A DNA stretch of 64,000 bases from positions 2,480,001-2,544,000 of the forward strand of contig NZ_CP034444.1 of assembly GCF_003952385.1 (NCBI RefSeq). Reading direction: 5' to 3'. Source of the DNA: Mesorhizobium sp. M1D.F.Ca.ET.043.01.1.1 (GTDB lineage Bacteria; Pseudomonadota; Alphaproteobacteria; Rhizobiales; Rhizobiaceae). Shown here piece by piece: positions 1 to 8,125 of this stretch (positions within the stretch are counted from its first letter, which is position 1; each line of letters begins with the position of its first letter). The translations under genes and the position numbers were made by a program. A model generated the notes under the pieces. The model did not search any database. It was not told where the DNA came from and was given only the letters and a program-made list of their open reading frames with translations.

Positions 1-1533
1 ATAGACGGTATCGGGCAGCCACTGATGGTGGATGCGCGGCGCGTCGATCGCCTCCTGGATGTTCATGCCGTGGTCGACGACGTTGACGATCGCCTCCAGA
101 GTGATGGTGATGATGCGCGAGCCGCCCGGGCTGCCGATGACCATGAACGGCTTGCCGTCCTTGGTGACCACGGTCGGGCTCATCGAGGATAAAGGCGTCT
201 TCTTCGGCTGGATGGCATTGGCCTCGCCCTGGACCAGCCCGTAGAGGTTGGGCACGCCGGGCTTCTGGGTGAAATCGTCCATCTCGTTGTTGAGCAGGAT
301 GCCGGTGCCGTCGGCGACGACGCCGGCGCCGAAGGAGCCGTTCAATGTATAGGTGACGGCGACCGCGTTGCCGTCCTTGTCGATGATTGAATAGTGCGTT
401 GTCTCCTTCGACTCGCCGAAACCTTTCGGCATCAGGTCTTTCGAGACGCCGGCACGGAACGGATCGATCTTGTCGCGGATGTCCTTGGCGTAGCCCTTGT
501 CGAGAAGCTTCGAGACCGGATTGTCGACGAAATCCGGATCGCCCAGCGCCGAGTTGCGGTCGACATAGGCATGACGCATGGCCTCGACCATGACATGGAC
601 CGTCTCGGCCGAGCCGGCGCCGAGATAGGACAGCGGATAGCCCTCGAGCACGTTCAGGATCTCGCAGATGATGACGCCGCCCGAGCTCGGCGGCGGCGAG
701 GAGATGATCTCGTAGCCGCGATAGGAGCAGGTCACGGGTTTGAGCTCGCGCACCGCGTACTGCTCGAAATCACCCTTGGCGAGGATGCCGCCCTTGGCGC
801 CGCTTGCCTTGACGATGGCGTCGGCAATGGAGCCTTTGTAGAAGGCGTCCGGGCCTTTTTCCGAGATCGCCGCAAGCGAGGCGGCGAGGTCCGGCTGGAC
901 GAGCCGCTCGCCAATCCCGTACGACTTGCCGTCGGGCTTGAGGAAGATGGCGGCCGCGGCCGGATCCTTCGCCAGCCGCGCCGCGCCGCCGGCAAAGGAA
1001 GCGGCGTCGCCCTGGTTGAGGACGAAGCCGCCCTTGGCGTAGGCGACGGCCGGGGCCATCAGATCCTGCCTGGACAAGGTGCCGTATTTCTCGCGCGCCA
1101 TCTCGAAGCCGGCCACCGAGCCCGGCACGCCGACTGCCAGATAGCCGTCGAGGCTGGCGCCCTTGATCGGCTTGCCGTCCTTGTCGAGATACATGGTCTT
1201 GGTTGCCGCAAGCGGCGCGCGCTCGCGAAAATCGATGAAGGTCGAGCGGCCGTCCTTCAAGCGAATGGTCATGAAGCCGCCGCCGCCGATATTGCCGGCG
1301 TTGGGGTAGACGACGGCGAGCGCATAACCGATGGCGACAGCCGCATCGACGGCGTTGCCGCCCTTCTTCAGCACCTCGACGCCAACCTCCGTCGCGAGAT
1401 GCTGGGCGGTCACCACCATGCCATGCTCGCCCTTGGCGGGGGCTGGCGAGGCAGCGAAGACGGCTGCCGATGGCAAGAAGGCGAGCGTGAGCGAAAGGCT
1501 GACGGCGATCAGCGTCCGGCGGGTGAGATGCAT
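1..1533 (-). CDS. ggt: Gamma-glutamyltransferase, C-terminus beyond window
   Basis: Gamma-glutamyltranspeptidase, a periplasmic N-terminal nucleophile hydrolase that cleaves glutathione and other gamma-glutamyl compounds. The 511 codons present start with a signal peptide (MHLTRRTLIAVSLSLTLAFL, then an Ala-rich cleavage region). Family blocks follow: GGNAVDAAVA, GGGGFM, SPPPSSGG and the autoprocessing site TTHYS near residues 378-382, whose first Thr is expected to become the catalytic N-terminus of the small subunit. GSPGGSRII lies close to the window edge. The reading frame is open to base 1, so the last part of the small subunit lies outside. The ATG at 1533 is the natural start in front of the signal peptide. 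No operon partner is visible. The call is secure. Confidence 0.95.
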   Translation of the reverse strand, partial: MHLTRRTLIAVSLSLTLAFLPSAAVFAASPAPAKGEHGMVVTAQHLATEVGVEVLKKGGNAVDAAVAIGYALAVVYPNAGNIGGGGFMTIRLKDGRSTFIDFRERAPLAATKTMYLDKDGKPIKGASLDGYLAVGVPGSVAGFEMAREKYGTLSRQDLMAPAVAYAKGGFVLNQGDAASFAGGAARLAKDPAAAAIFLKPDGKSYGIGERLVQPDLAASLAAISEKGPDAFYKGSIADAIVKASGAKGGILAKGDFEQYAVRELKPVTCSYRGYEIISSPPPSSGGVIICEILNVLEGYPLSYLGAGSAETVHVMVEAMRHAYVDRNSALGDPDFVDNPVSKLLDKGYAKDIRDKIDPFRAGVSKDLMPKGFGESKETTHYSIIDKDGNAVAVTYTLNGSFGAGVVADGTGILLNNEMDDFTQKPGVPNLYGLVQGEANAIQPKKTPLSSMSPTVVTKDGKPFMVIGSPGGSRIITITLEAIVNVVDHGMNIQEAIDAPRIHHQWLPDTVY

Positions 1534-1621
1534 GGCGGGGACTCCTGGGCGTGGGGGACGCCTAGGAAAGGCCTTTGTGGTTGGTACGTCCAGCCAATAA
1601 TGACGCTTCGGACGGGGCAAG

Positions 1622-1645
1622 AGAGACCGCCCTGCAGCGGTCTCT
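1622..1645. terminator. Hairpin between hydrolase and ggt
   Basis: A perfect 9-bp inverted repeat (AGAGACCGC / GCGGTCTCT) with a 6-nt loop lies 28 bp past the stop of the leftward alpha/beta hydrolase gene. There is no clear T tract, so it is a terminator-like or mRNA-end hairpin rather than a textbook intrinsic terminator. Confidence 0.5.
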
Positions 1646-1673
1646 TCAAATCCATCGGACGGCTGGGCCATTC

Positions 1674-2375
1674 TCAGCCGTTTTGAACAGCGGCCACAGC
1701 CTTTCGGATTGCATCGATGACGACGGTGGGCTGGGAGAGCATCGGCACATGGCTGCTCGTCACCTCGGTGACGGTCGCTCCCATGCGCTTCGAAACCCAG
1801 CGCTGGAGCTCTGGATGCACGGTGTGGTCCTTCGTAGCCAGCACGTACCAGCTCGGCTTGCTCCGCCAGGCGACCTGGTCGGCGGTGAGCTTCTGCTCAT
1901 TGAACGAGTCGGCATGCAGGGGGAAGTGCGTCGCCCACACCAGCTTCTGCTCGTCTTCCGGCAGGTCGCCCGCGAAGAATTCGGTGCCGGAGGGGAGCAG
2001 CCAGACCAGATTGTCGGCGACCTCCACGTGGCTGAAGATGTCGGTCGGGTACTTGTCGAGCTGATCCTGCACGGTCTCGCCCGCGTCGGGCGCGACCGCC
2101 GCGATGTAGACGAGGCCGACGACGCGATCGTCCGTGCCCGCACCGGTGATGGTAGCGCCGCCGTAAGAGTGGCCAACGAGCAATACCGGACTGCCGACGC
2201 GGTTGAGCGTCCGCCTCACGGTGGCCAGATCCTCCTCGTAGGACTCGAGGCTGTACTGTACCGCGATGACCTCGTGCCCGTCCGCCTGCAGCGCCGGGAT
2301 CACCTTGCTGAAGCACGAGCCATCGGCCCAGACGCCGTGGCAGAACACGATCGTAGGCTTGGACGCTGTAGACAT
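1674..2375 (-). CDS. Alpha/beta hydrolase
   Basis: Small soluble alpha/beta-hydrolase-fold enzyme, 233 aa. The nucleophile elbow GHSYGG (Ser70) is clear, the oxyanion region HGVWADGS lies near the N-terminus, and a late His in SSHVPML is the likely catalytic base. The best resemblance is to esterase/haloperoxidase-type hydrolases of the family that includes plant salicylate-binding esterases. The substrate cannot be told. It is divergent from the LysR gene at 2483, with nested palindromes between them, so it is probably the target of that regulator. Family call secure, function unknown. Confidence 0.85.
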   Translation of the reverse strand: MSTASKPTIVFCHGVWADGSCFSKVIPALQADGHEVIAVQYSLESYEEDLATVRRTLNRVGSPVLLVGHSYGGATITGAGTDDRVVGLVYIAAVAPDAGETVQDQLDKYPTDIFSHVEVADNLVWLLPSGTEFFAGDLPEDEQKLVWATHFPLHADSFNEQKLTADQVAWRSKPSWYVLATKDHTVHPELQRWVSKRMGATVTEVTSSHVPMLSQPTVVIDAIRKAVAAVQNG

Positions 2376-2442
2376 TCTGCATTCTCCTTCTTTGATCTCT
2401 GCGAGACGGTAAATCTCCCTTCTACCGGCGACAAATACCTTG

Positions 2443-2471
2443 TAGGTTCGACCTATGCCTCGAAGGCATAG
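2443..2471. promoter_or_regulatory. Two adjoining palindromes in hydrolase/LysR divergent promoter
   Basis: Bases 2443-2455 form TAGGT-tcg-ACCTA and bases 2453-2471 form CTATGCCT-cga-AGGCATAG. Both are perfect inverted repeats with 3-bp spacers, and they share 3 bp. They end 12 bp before the LysR ATG. LysR regulators typically bind dyads in the shared promoter of a divergent target, so these are candidate operators. Binding is inferred, not shown. Confidence 0.55.
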
Positions 2472-2482
2472 CGAGTGGATCG

Positions 2483-3409
2483 ATGGAACTGCGGCATCTG
2501 CGTTATTTCATTGCGGTCGCGGAGGAAGGCGGCCTGTTGACCGCCGCCCAGCGGAGGCTCAATACCTCGCAGCCGTCCTTGAGCCGGCAGATTCGCGATC
2601 TGGAAGCTGAAGTCGGTGTGAAGCTGCTGGAGCGGCAGGCGCGCGGCGTGGCGCTCACTCCCGCTGGGCGTGTCTTCCTCGATCACGCACGGTTGGCGCT
2701 GCTGCAGGTCGATGCCGCGACTGATGCCGCCCGGCGGGCCGCAGAGCCGGAAAGGCCCGCACTTGCAATGGGCTTTCTGGTTGGACTGGAGGTCATGTGG
2801 CTACCCCACTTATTGCGCATCATCCGCCAGGAAGCACCGGAGACCGAAGTTACGCTGTGTAGCCTCTCCTCCCCGGAACTCGCCCTTGCGCTGATGCGCG
2901 GGAAGCTGGACTTAGCGTTCCTTCGCCCCGAGAAACAGAGCTTGGGTCTATCCTTCAAATTGTTGGCGAAGGAGCCTCTGATCGCCGTGCTGCCGGCAGG
3001 CCACCCCTTGGCATCGCGCAAGAAAATTCGGCCGCAGGATCTGGCCCACGAAGTTTACGTCAGCTCGTCGAGAACATCTCCGATATTACAATCTGTGATC
3101 CAGGATTACGCATCAAGGACCGGGATCACGCTGAAGGCAAAGTACGAAGGCGAGAATATATCCTCGGCAATGTCGCTCGTCGCATCCACAGGCGGAGTCA
3201 CTCTTGTCCCGCTTTATGCGCAAAACATGCTGGCGCCAAACGTTGTTGCCAGGGCGCTTGAGGGTGAGCCTCCGACCGTTGATCTCACCTTGGGATACAG
3301 CGAGGCAAATTCGTCGCCCTTGCTCCGCCGACTACTATCTCGCGCAGATGAATTGGTCGAAAGCGTTCAAAATCAGAGTATCATCCGATACGCTGATGCT
3401 CTTTCATAG
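2483..3409 (+). CDS. LysR-family transcriptional regulator
   Basis: 308-aa LysR-type regulator. The N-terminal winged helix-turn-helix (about residues 1-60) contains the family pattern TAAQRRLNTSQPSLSRQI followed by LEAEVGVKLLER. The remainder is the periplasmic-binding-protein-like effector domain. The start MELRHLRYF is the standard one for the family. It is transcribed away from the alpha/beta hydrolase at 1674-2375 and probably controls it. By eye its codons use more A/T at third positions than the rha genes next to it, which may mean separate acquisition. The effector is unknown. Confidence 0.9.
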   Translation: MELRHLRYFIAVAEEGGLLTAAQRRLNTSQPSLSRQIRDLEAEVGVKLLERQARGVALTPAGRVFLDHARLALLQVDAATDAARRAAEPERPALAMGFLVGLEVMWLPHLLRIIRQEAPETEVTLCSLSSPELALALMRGKLDLAFLRPEKQSLGLSFKLLAKEPLIAVLPAGHPLASRKKIRPQDLAHEVYVSSSRTSPILQSVIQDYASRTGITLKAKYEGENISSAMSLVASTGGVTLVPLYAQNMLAPNVVARALEGEPPTVDLTLGYSEANSSPLLRRLLSRADELVESVQNQSIIRYADALS

Positions 3410-3541
3410 AGTCCTCGGTACAACGCGCCCGGCCCCCGGGATAGCTCTCCGTTGGCACTGCGAAATGGCGCGACATCCACCCTCGCCTCCGTCGAATCGA
3501 CTGAAGAGTCGAATTAGAACGCCCTATCTCCGTGTTTTTTG

Positions 3542-3590
3542 CGGAATTCCGGACGGAAAACCGCTCACACTTTTCCTGGAATTGGTCTAG
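3542..3590. repeat. Dispersed intergenic repeat family R1, copy A
   Basis: Contains the family core: ATTCCGGACGGAAA, ACCGCTCACAC, TTTTCCTGGAATT and a terminal CTAG. The same core recurs at 15779-15882 and in diverged form at 20631-20731, 27825-27915 and 35765-35854. It sits between the convergent LysR and rhaI genes and ends 3 bp before the rhaI stop codon. Confidence 0.8.
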
Positions 3591-3593
3591 GCC

Positions 3594-4886
3594 TCAGACA
3601 ATCCCGCCACCACCGCCGGCCACCGCCGGCCGCTCCGCCGCCACCTTCGCCCGGTAGCCGGCCTCGCGATAGGCGGCGACCGGATCGATGGCGCCGCCGG
3701 TGCGCAATCGCGCCATGGCGAGGATCGGCTCGACATCGGTGCGGTAGGCGGCTTTCAGAGTCTGTGTCGCCATCAGCGCGTCGTTCGCCTCCTGGAAGCC
3801 TTCAAGCGCCTTGCGGTCGACCAGCAGCGCCTGCGCATAGGCGCGCTGCACCTCTACCGCCGACAGCATCAGGCTCTCGATCGGGTCGGTGACGTTGTGG
3901 CTCTGGTCGAGCATGTGCGCGGGATTGAATCCTCTCGCGCCCGAAAGCTCGGCGTCGACCAGCTCGTTGAAGACCAGGAACAGCCGGTAGGGATCGATCG
4001 AGCCGGCATCGAGATCGTCGTCGCCATATTTGGAATCGTTGAAGTGGAAGCCGCCCAGCTTGCCGAACTGGATCAGCCGCGACACGATCATCTCGATGTT
4101 GACGTTGGGCGCGTGATGGCCGAGGTCGACCAGGCAAAAGGCCTTGTCGCCAAGCTCCCTGGCGATGATGTAGTTGGTGCCCCAGTCCTGCACGACCGTC
4201 GAATAGAAGGCCGGCTCATACATCTTGTGCTCGGTGAACAGGCGCCAGTCCTCCGGCAGCCCGGCATAGATCTGGCGCATGGCGTCGAGATAGCGCTCGA
4301 AGGCTTTGGCGAAATTGACCTGGCCGGGGAAATTCGAGCCGTCGCCGATCCACACCGTCAGCGCCTTCGAGCCGAGCGTTCTGCCGATCTCGATGCATTC
4401 GAGATTGTGCTCGACGGCCTGGCGTCGAGTGCCGGCGTCGGCATGCGACAGCGAGCCGAACTTGTAGGAGAGCTTCTGGTCCTTGGCGTCGGAGAAGGTG
4501 TTGGAGTTCATGGCATCGAAGCCGAGGCCGAAGCGGGAGGCCGCCTGCTTCAGCCGGTTCGGATCGGCCTTGTCCCATGGGATGTGCAGCGAGACGGTCG
4601 GCGTCGCCTGCGTCAGCTGGCTGATGACGGCGCAGTCCTCGATCTTGTCGAAGATGTCGCGTGGCTCGCCGCCGCCCGGAAAGCGGGCAAAGCGCGTGCC
4701 GCCGGTGCCGACGCCCCAGGACGGGATCGCCACGGCGAATTTTTCGATCCTGTCGCGGATGGCGTCGATGGCGATGCCGCGCCGGTCGAGGCGCTCGCCG
4801 AGCGAGGCGTAGTCGCGCTTGAGATCGGCCTTGCGCGCGGCGTTGCTCTTTTCGACAACGTCGGCCGAGATGATCAATTCGGACAC
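3594..4886 (-). CDS. rhaI: L-rhamnose isomerase (RhaI type)
   Basis: Converts L-rhamnose to L-rhamnulose in the cytoplasm, the first catabolic step. It is 430 aa and belongs to the xylose-isomerase-like TIM-barrel group of rhamnose isomerases found in rhizobia rather than the E. coli RhaA type. Recognisable stretches are IPSWGVGTGGTRFARFPG, HIPWDKADPN and GFHFNDSKYGDDDLDAG, the last holding likely metal ligands. The start is GTG, supported by GGGAGG 7 bp upstream. It lies 86 bp after rhaD on the same strand, with a short palindromic repeat in the gap, and is presumably co-transcribed with it under RhaR control. Confidence 0.93.
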   Translation of the reverse strand: MSELIISADVVEKSNAARKADLKRDYASLGERLDRRGIAIDAIRDRIEKFAVAIPSWGVGTGGTRFARFPGGGEPRDIFDKIEDCAVISQLTQATPTVSLHIPWDKADPNRLKQAASRFGLGFDAMNSNTFSDAKDQKLSYKFGSLSHADAGTRRQAVEHNLECIEIGRTLGSKALTVWIGDGSNFPGQVNFAKAFERYLDAMRQIYAGLPEDWRLFTEHKMYEPAFYSTVVQDWGTNYIIARELGDKAFCLVDLGHHAPNVNIEMIVSRLIQFGKLGGFHFNDSKYGDDDLDAGSIDPYRLFLVFNELVDAELSGARGFNPAHMLDQSHNVTDPIESLMLSAVEVQRAYAQALLVDRKALEGFQEANDALMATQTLKAAYRTDVEPILAMARLRTGGAIDPVAAYREAGYRAKVAAERPAVAGGGGGIV

Positions 4887-4921
4887 TGTAGTTTCCTCCC
4901 AGTACTCGTCGGCTGGCGCCG

Positions 4922-4970
4922 TCCCTCATCCGCCCTCGGGCACCTTCTCCCCGTGAACGGGGAGAAGGGA
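4922..4970. repeat. Intergenic palindromic repeat family R2, copy 1
   Basis: Consists of CCCTCATCCGCCCTCGGGCA followed by CTTCTCCCCGTGAACGGGGAG. The second part is a perfect hairpin (CTCCCCGT / ACGGGGAG). It closely matches the elements flanking 48300-48470 and resembles the RIME-type intergenic elements described in Rhizobium. It lies inside the rhaD-rhaI operon gap. Confidence 0.75.
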
Positions 4971-4972
4971 GC

Positions 4973-7075
4973 TTAGCGCGTAAAGCTCTGCGCGTTCCCG
5001 GCGTCGACGTTGATGATGTTGCCGGTGGACTTGGCCGACATGTCGGAGGCGAAGAAGTAGATCGCTTCCGCAATATCCTCGGGGAAGACCGAGCGCTTCA
5101 GCATCGAGCGCGAGCGGTAGTGCTCCTCGAGGTCGTCGGTCGACATCTTGTAGGCGGCGGCGCGCTGCTCCTTCCATTCGCCGCTCCAGATCTTGGAGCC
5201 GCGCAGCACGGCGTCCGGATTGACGACGTTGACCCTGATCTGCGCCTCCGCGCCTTCCAGCGCGAGGCAACGCGCGAGGTGGATCTCGGCCGCCTTGGCG
5301 GTGCAATAGGCGGCGGCGTTGGGCGAGGCGGCGAGGCCGTTCTTGGAGGCGACGAAGACGACGTTGCCGCCGATCTTCTGGGCGCGGAACAGCCGGAAGG
5401 CCTCGCGCGAGACGAGGAAATAGCCCGTGGACAGGATGTCCATGTTCCGGTTCCACAGCGAGAGTGTCGTTTCCTCGATCGGCGCCGAGGAGGCAAGGCC
5501 TGCATTGGAGACCAGGATGTCGATGCCCCCGAATTCGACCGCGGTCTCGGCAAAGCCGGAGGCCACCTGGTCTTCCGATGTCACGTCGATCCGAACCGAC
5601 CGGACGACGTCTTTGCCGTAGGCTTTCGACAGTTCATCGTTGGCGGTTGCAAGCGCCGCCTCATCGATATCGGCGAGCACGACGCAAGCGCCTTCGCGCA
5701 GCAGCCGGTCAGCGGTGGCCCGGCCGATGCCGCCGGCGCCGCCGGTGACGAGCGCGATCTGGCCGGCGAGCGCCTTGGGCTTCGGCAGGCGTTGGAGCTT
5801 GGCTTCCTCCAACTGCCAGTACTCGATGTCGAAGGCTTCTTGCGCGGGCAGGCCGACATAGGACGAGACGGTCGAGGCGCCGCGCATGACATTGATGGCA
5901 TTGACGTAGAACTCGCCGGAGATGCGGGCCGTTGCCTTGTCGCCGGCGAAAGTGAACATGCCGACGCCGGGCATCAGATAGACAACGGCATTGGGATCGC
6001 GGATGGCGGGCGAGTCCGCGTGCTTGCAGCTGTCGTAGTAGGCCTCGTAGCCGACACGATAGGCCGCGATATCGTCTGCGAGGCGCGCAATAACGGCATC
6101 GACATCCGGCTTTGCCGGATCGAACTCGATCACCAGCGGGCGGATCTTGGTGCGCAGGAAATGATCGGGGCAGGAGGTGCCGAGGGCCGCGAGCGGCCGC
6201 AGGTCCTTCGAGTTGACGAATTCGAGCACCGCCGGCTGATCGTCGAAATGGCCGAGCTTATGGCTCTTCTCCGAGATGAGCCCGCGGATCCTCGGCATCA
6301 GCTTCGCGGCGATGGCGCGCCGCGCCGGTGCGTCCAGCGACTTGACCACCTCGCCGCCGAAGATCGCCACACCTTCCGATCGACGCTCGAACCACTCGAT
6401 CGCCTGGTTGATCACCGAGATCGTCGTCTCGTAGCACTCCTTCGGCGTGTCGCCCCAGCTAAACAGGCCGTGGCTTTCGAGGATGACGCCTTTCGCCTCG
6501 GGGTTTTCCAGGCAGAATTTCTCCAGCCACAGGCCGAGCTCGAAGCCCGGCCGCTTCCAGGGCAGCCAGCCGATGGCATCGCCAAAGATCTCCTTCGTCA
6601 GCGCCTTGGAATCCTTCGCCGCGGCAATGGCGATGATGGCGTCGGGATGCATGTGATCGACGCACGCCTTCGGCACGAAGGCATGCAGCGGCGTGTCGAT
6701 CGAGGCCGCGCGCGGATTGAGATTGAACGTGCAGTGGGGCAGATAGCCCACCATCTCGTCCTCATGCGCGAGGCCGCGATAGAGGCCTTTCAGGGCGCGC
6801 AGCTTGTCCATGTAGAGGGTGGCGAAGCCGTCTTTTTTGATCGAGGCGCTGTCGCCGCCGGAACCCTTGACCCAGAGCACCTCGACCTCCTCGCCGGTCA
6901 GCGGATCCTTCTGCCAGACCTTGGACGAGGTGTTACCGCCGCCATAATTGGTGACGCGCTTGTCGGAGCCCAGCGTGTTCGAGCGATAGACCAGGAGCTC
7001 GGGGCCGCTCATCCCTTCGGCTTTTGCATCGTCCCACAGATTGGCGAGGCGCGAGCCGGAGCGCTTTTCGAGCAT
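4973..7075 (-). CDS. rhaD: Bifunctional rhamnulose-1-phosphate aldolase / lactaldehyde dehydrogenase
   Basis: 700-aa two-domain enzyme. The N-terminal half is a class II aldolase/adducin domain (GGGNTSSK near residue 40; a metal-site His cluster in HMHPDAI). The C-terminal part, from about residue 435, is a short-chain dehydrogenase with TGGAGGIG near residue 443 and the active-site pair YCTAK. The aldolase half should split L-rhamnulose-1-phosphate into dihydroxyacetone phosphate and lactaldehyde, and the SDR half probably oxidises the lactaldehyde. The start ATG at 7075 has GGGAGG a few bases upstream; a longer open frame to 7135 lacks such a site. It is divergent from rhaR. Confidence 0.93.
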   Translation of the reverse strand: MLEKRSGSRLANLWDDAKAEGMSGPELLVYRSNTLGSDKRVTNYGGGNTSSKVWQKDPLTGEEVEVLWVKGSGGDSASIKKDGFATLYMDKLRALKGLYRGLAHEDEMVGYLPHCTFNLNPRAASIDTPLHAFVPKACVDHMHPDAIIAIAAAKDSKALTKEIFGDAIGWLPWKRPGFELGLWLEKFCLENPEAKGVILESHGLFSWGDTPKECYETTISVINQAIEWFERRSEGVAIFGGEVVKSLDAPARRAIAAKLMPRIRGLISEKSHKLGHFDDQPAVLEFVNSKDLRPLAALGTSCPDHFLRTKIRPLVIEFDPAKPDVDAVIARLADDIAAYRVGYEAYYDSCKHADSPAIRDPNAVVYLMPGVGMFTFAGDKATARISGEFYVNAINVMRGASTVSSYVGLPAQEAFDIEYWQLEEAKLQRLPKPKALAGQIALVTGGAGGIGRATADRLLREGACVVLADIDEAALATANDELSKAYGKDVVRSVRIDVTSEDQVASGFAETAVEFGGIDILVSNAGLASSAPIEETTLSLWNRNMDILSTGYFLVSREAFRLFRAQKIGGNVVFVASKNGLAASPNAAAYCTAKAAEIHLARCLALEGAEAQIRVNVVNPDAVLRGSKIWSGEWKEQRAAAYKMSTDDLEEHYRSRSMLKRSVFPEDIAEAIYFFASDMSAKSTGNIINVDAGNAQSFTR

Positions 7076-7122
7076 AGGTATCCTCCCTTGGGACGCAAAA
7101 AGGCGCAGTCCTTTTCGCCGCG

Positions 7123-7151
7123 AATGTCTACGCAACGGGCGCGCTTGTCAA
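7123..7151 (-). promoter_or_regulatory. Predicted rhaDI promoter
   Basis: On the minus strand, a consensus -35 box TTGACA (7146-7151) is followed after 17 bp by GACATT (7123-7128). The expected start of transcription is about 40 bp upstream of the rhaD ATG. Operator 7159-7174 lies just upstream of the -35 box. Confidence 0.5.
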
Positions 7152-7158
7152 TCACAAA

Positions 7159-7174
7159 CGATCAATATCGATCA
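7159..7174 (-). promoter_or_regulatory. Rhamnose operator 1 (TGATCG-N4-TGATCG)
   Basis: Read on the minus strand, this is a direct repeat of TGATCG with a 4-bp spacer. A matching element in the opposite orientation lies at 7200-7215. Paired direct repeats of this kind in front of a DeoR-type gene are likely the RhaR binding sites. Confidence 0.55.
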
Positions 7175-7199
7175 TATTGCACTGCACAATGAAAATATT

Positions 7200-7215
7200 T
7201 GATCGGAAATGATTG
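7200..7215 (+). promoter_or_regulatory. Rhamnose operator 2 overlapping the rhaR -35 box
   Basis: TGATCG-GAAA-TGATTG on the plus strand mirrors operator 1; the centres are 41 bp apart, close to four helical turns. Its 3' end overlaps TTGACA at 7213-7218, a possible -35 box for rhaR, which suggests autorepression. Confidence 0.5.
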
Positions 7216-7260
7216 ACACTGCGCGTTTTCTGGTGCCTGATGGCTAGGCAGGGAGGAACC

Positions 7261-8070
7261 ATGCACGAAAAAGAGCGCCACAGGATCATTCTGTCCGCCG
7301 TCCAGGAAAAGCCTGTGGTGACGGTGCAGGAAATGGTCGACCTGACGGACTCCTCCGAGGCGACGATCCGGCGCGACATTGCGGCGCTGCATGTGCAGAA
7401 GCGCCTGCGCCGGGTGCGCGGCGGCGCCGAGGCGATCTCGCCGCCGCAGTTCATCGGCCTGGCCGGGCGGCCCTTCTCGGTCAACGAGACGCTGAACGCC
7501 GCGCAGAAGCGGGCTATCGCGCGGGAAGCGGTGAACCTCTGCCAGGACGGCGAGCCGATCATCATCAATGGCGGCACCACCACCTTCCAGATGGTGCATT
7601 ACCTGACCGGCCGCCGCATGCCGATTTTCACCAACTCCTTCCCGATCGCCGAGCATCTGCTCAAGCACTCGAAGAACACGGTGATGCTGTCGGGCGGCAC
7701 GATCTATCGCGAGCAGAACATCATCCTGTCGCCCTTCGACAATGATGTGACGCGCAATTTCTACGCGCGGCGCATGTTCATGGGCGCGCAAGGCCTGGGG
7801 CCGCTCGGGCTGATGGAAGGCGATCCGCTGCTGATCCAGGCCGAGCAGAAGCTGATCGACCAGGCCGACGAATTAGTGGTGCTTGTCGATTCCTCGAAAT
7901 TCCGCATGCGCTCCAGCCTGATCCTGTGCGGGCTGTCGCGCATCGCGACCGTGATCACCGACGACGGCATCGAGGACCGCGAAGCCAAGATGCTGGAGAC
8001 AGCAGGCGTGACGCTGGTGGTCGCTCGTAAGCCGTCAAGCGACAAGGAAGAATCTTCACTGCAGGCCTGA
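7261..8070 (+). CDS. rhaR: DeoR-family regulator of rhamnose catabolism
   Basis: 269-aa DeoR-type repressor. The N-terminal HTH (VTVQEMVDLTDSSEATIRRD) is followed by the sugar-phosphate-sensing DeoR C-terminal domain with NGGTTTFQM and the acidic VLVDSSKF motif. The start ATG at 7261 is chosen because GGGAGG lies 5 bp upstream; the frame is also open from 7213 without a ribosome site. It heads the rightward rha operon and is divergent from rhaD. Paired operators in the intergenic region suggest it controls both directions. By analogy with the R. leguminosarum locus it is RhaR; the inducer is inferred to be a rhamnose catabolite. Confidence 0.92.
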   Translation: MHEKERHRIILSAVQEKPVVTVQEMVDLTDSSEATIRRDIAALHVQKRLRRVRGGAEAISPPQFIGLAGRPFSVNETLNAAQKRAIAREAVNLCQDGEPIIINGGTTTFQMVHYLTGRRMPIFTNSFPIAEHLLKHSKNTVMLSGGTIYREQNIILSPFDNDVTRNFYARRMFMGAQGLGPLGLMEGDPLLIQAEQKLIDQADELVVLVDSSKFRMRSSLILCGLSRIATVITDDGIEDREAKMLETAGVTLVVARKPSSDKEESSLQA

Positions 8071-8125
8071 GGAAAACTCGCGCCCGCAGCGGCGATGGAA
8101 TGCAACGCTCAAGGGAGGATATTCG

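Noticed and set aside
5120..7192. A 690-aa open frame on the plus strand opposite rhaD
   Set aside because: It is a GC-rich antisense shadow: the minus strand encodes a complete two-domain RhaD with clear motifs. The shadow has a repetitive Arg/Gly/Asp/Leu composition and no domain.
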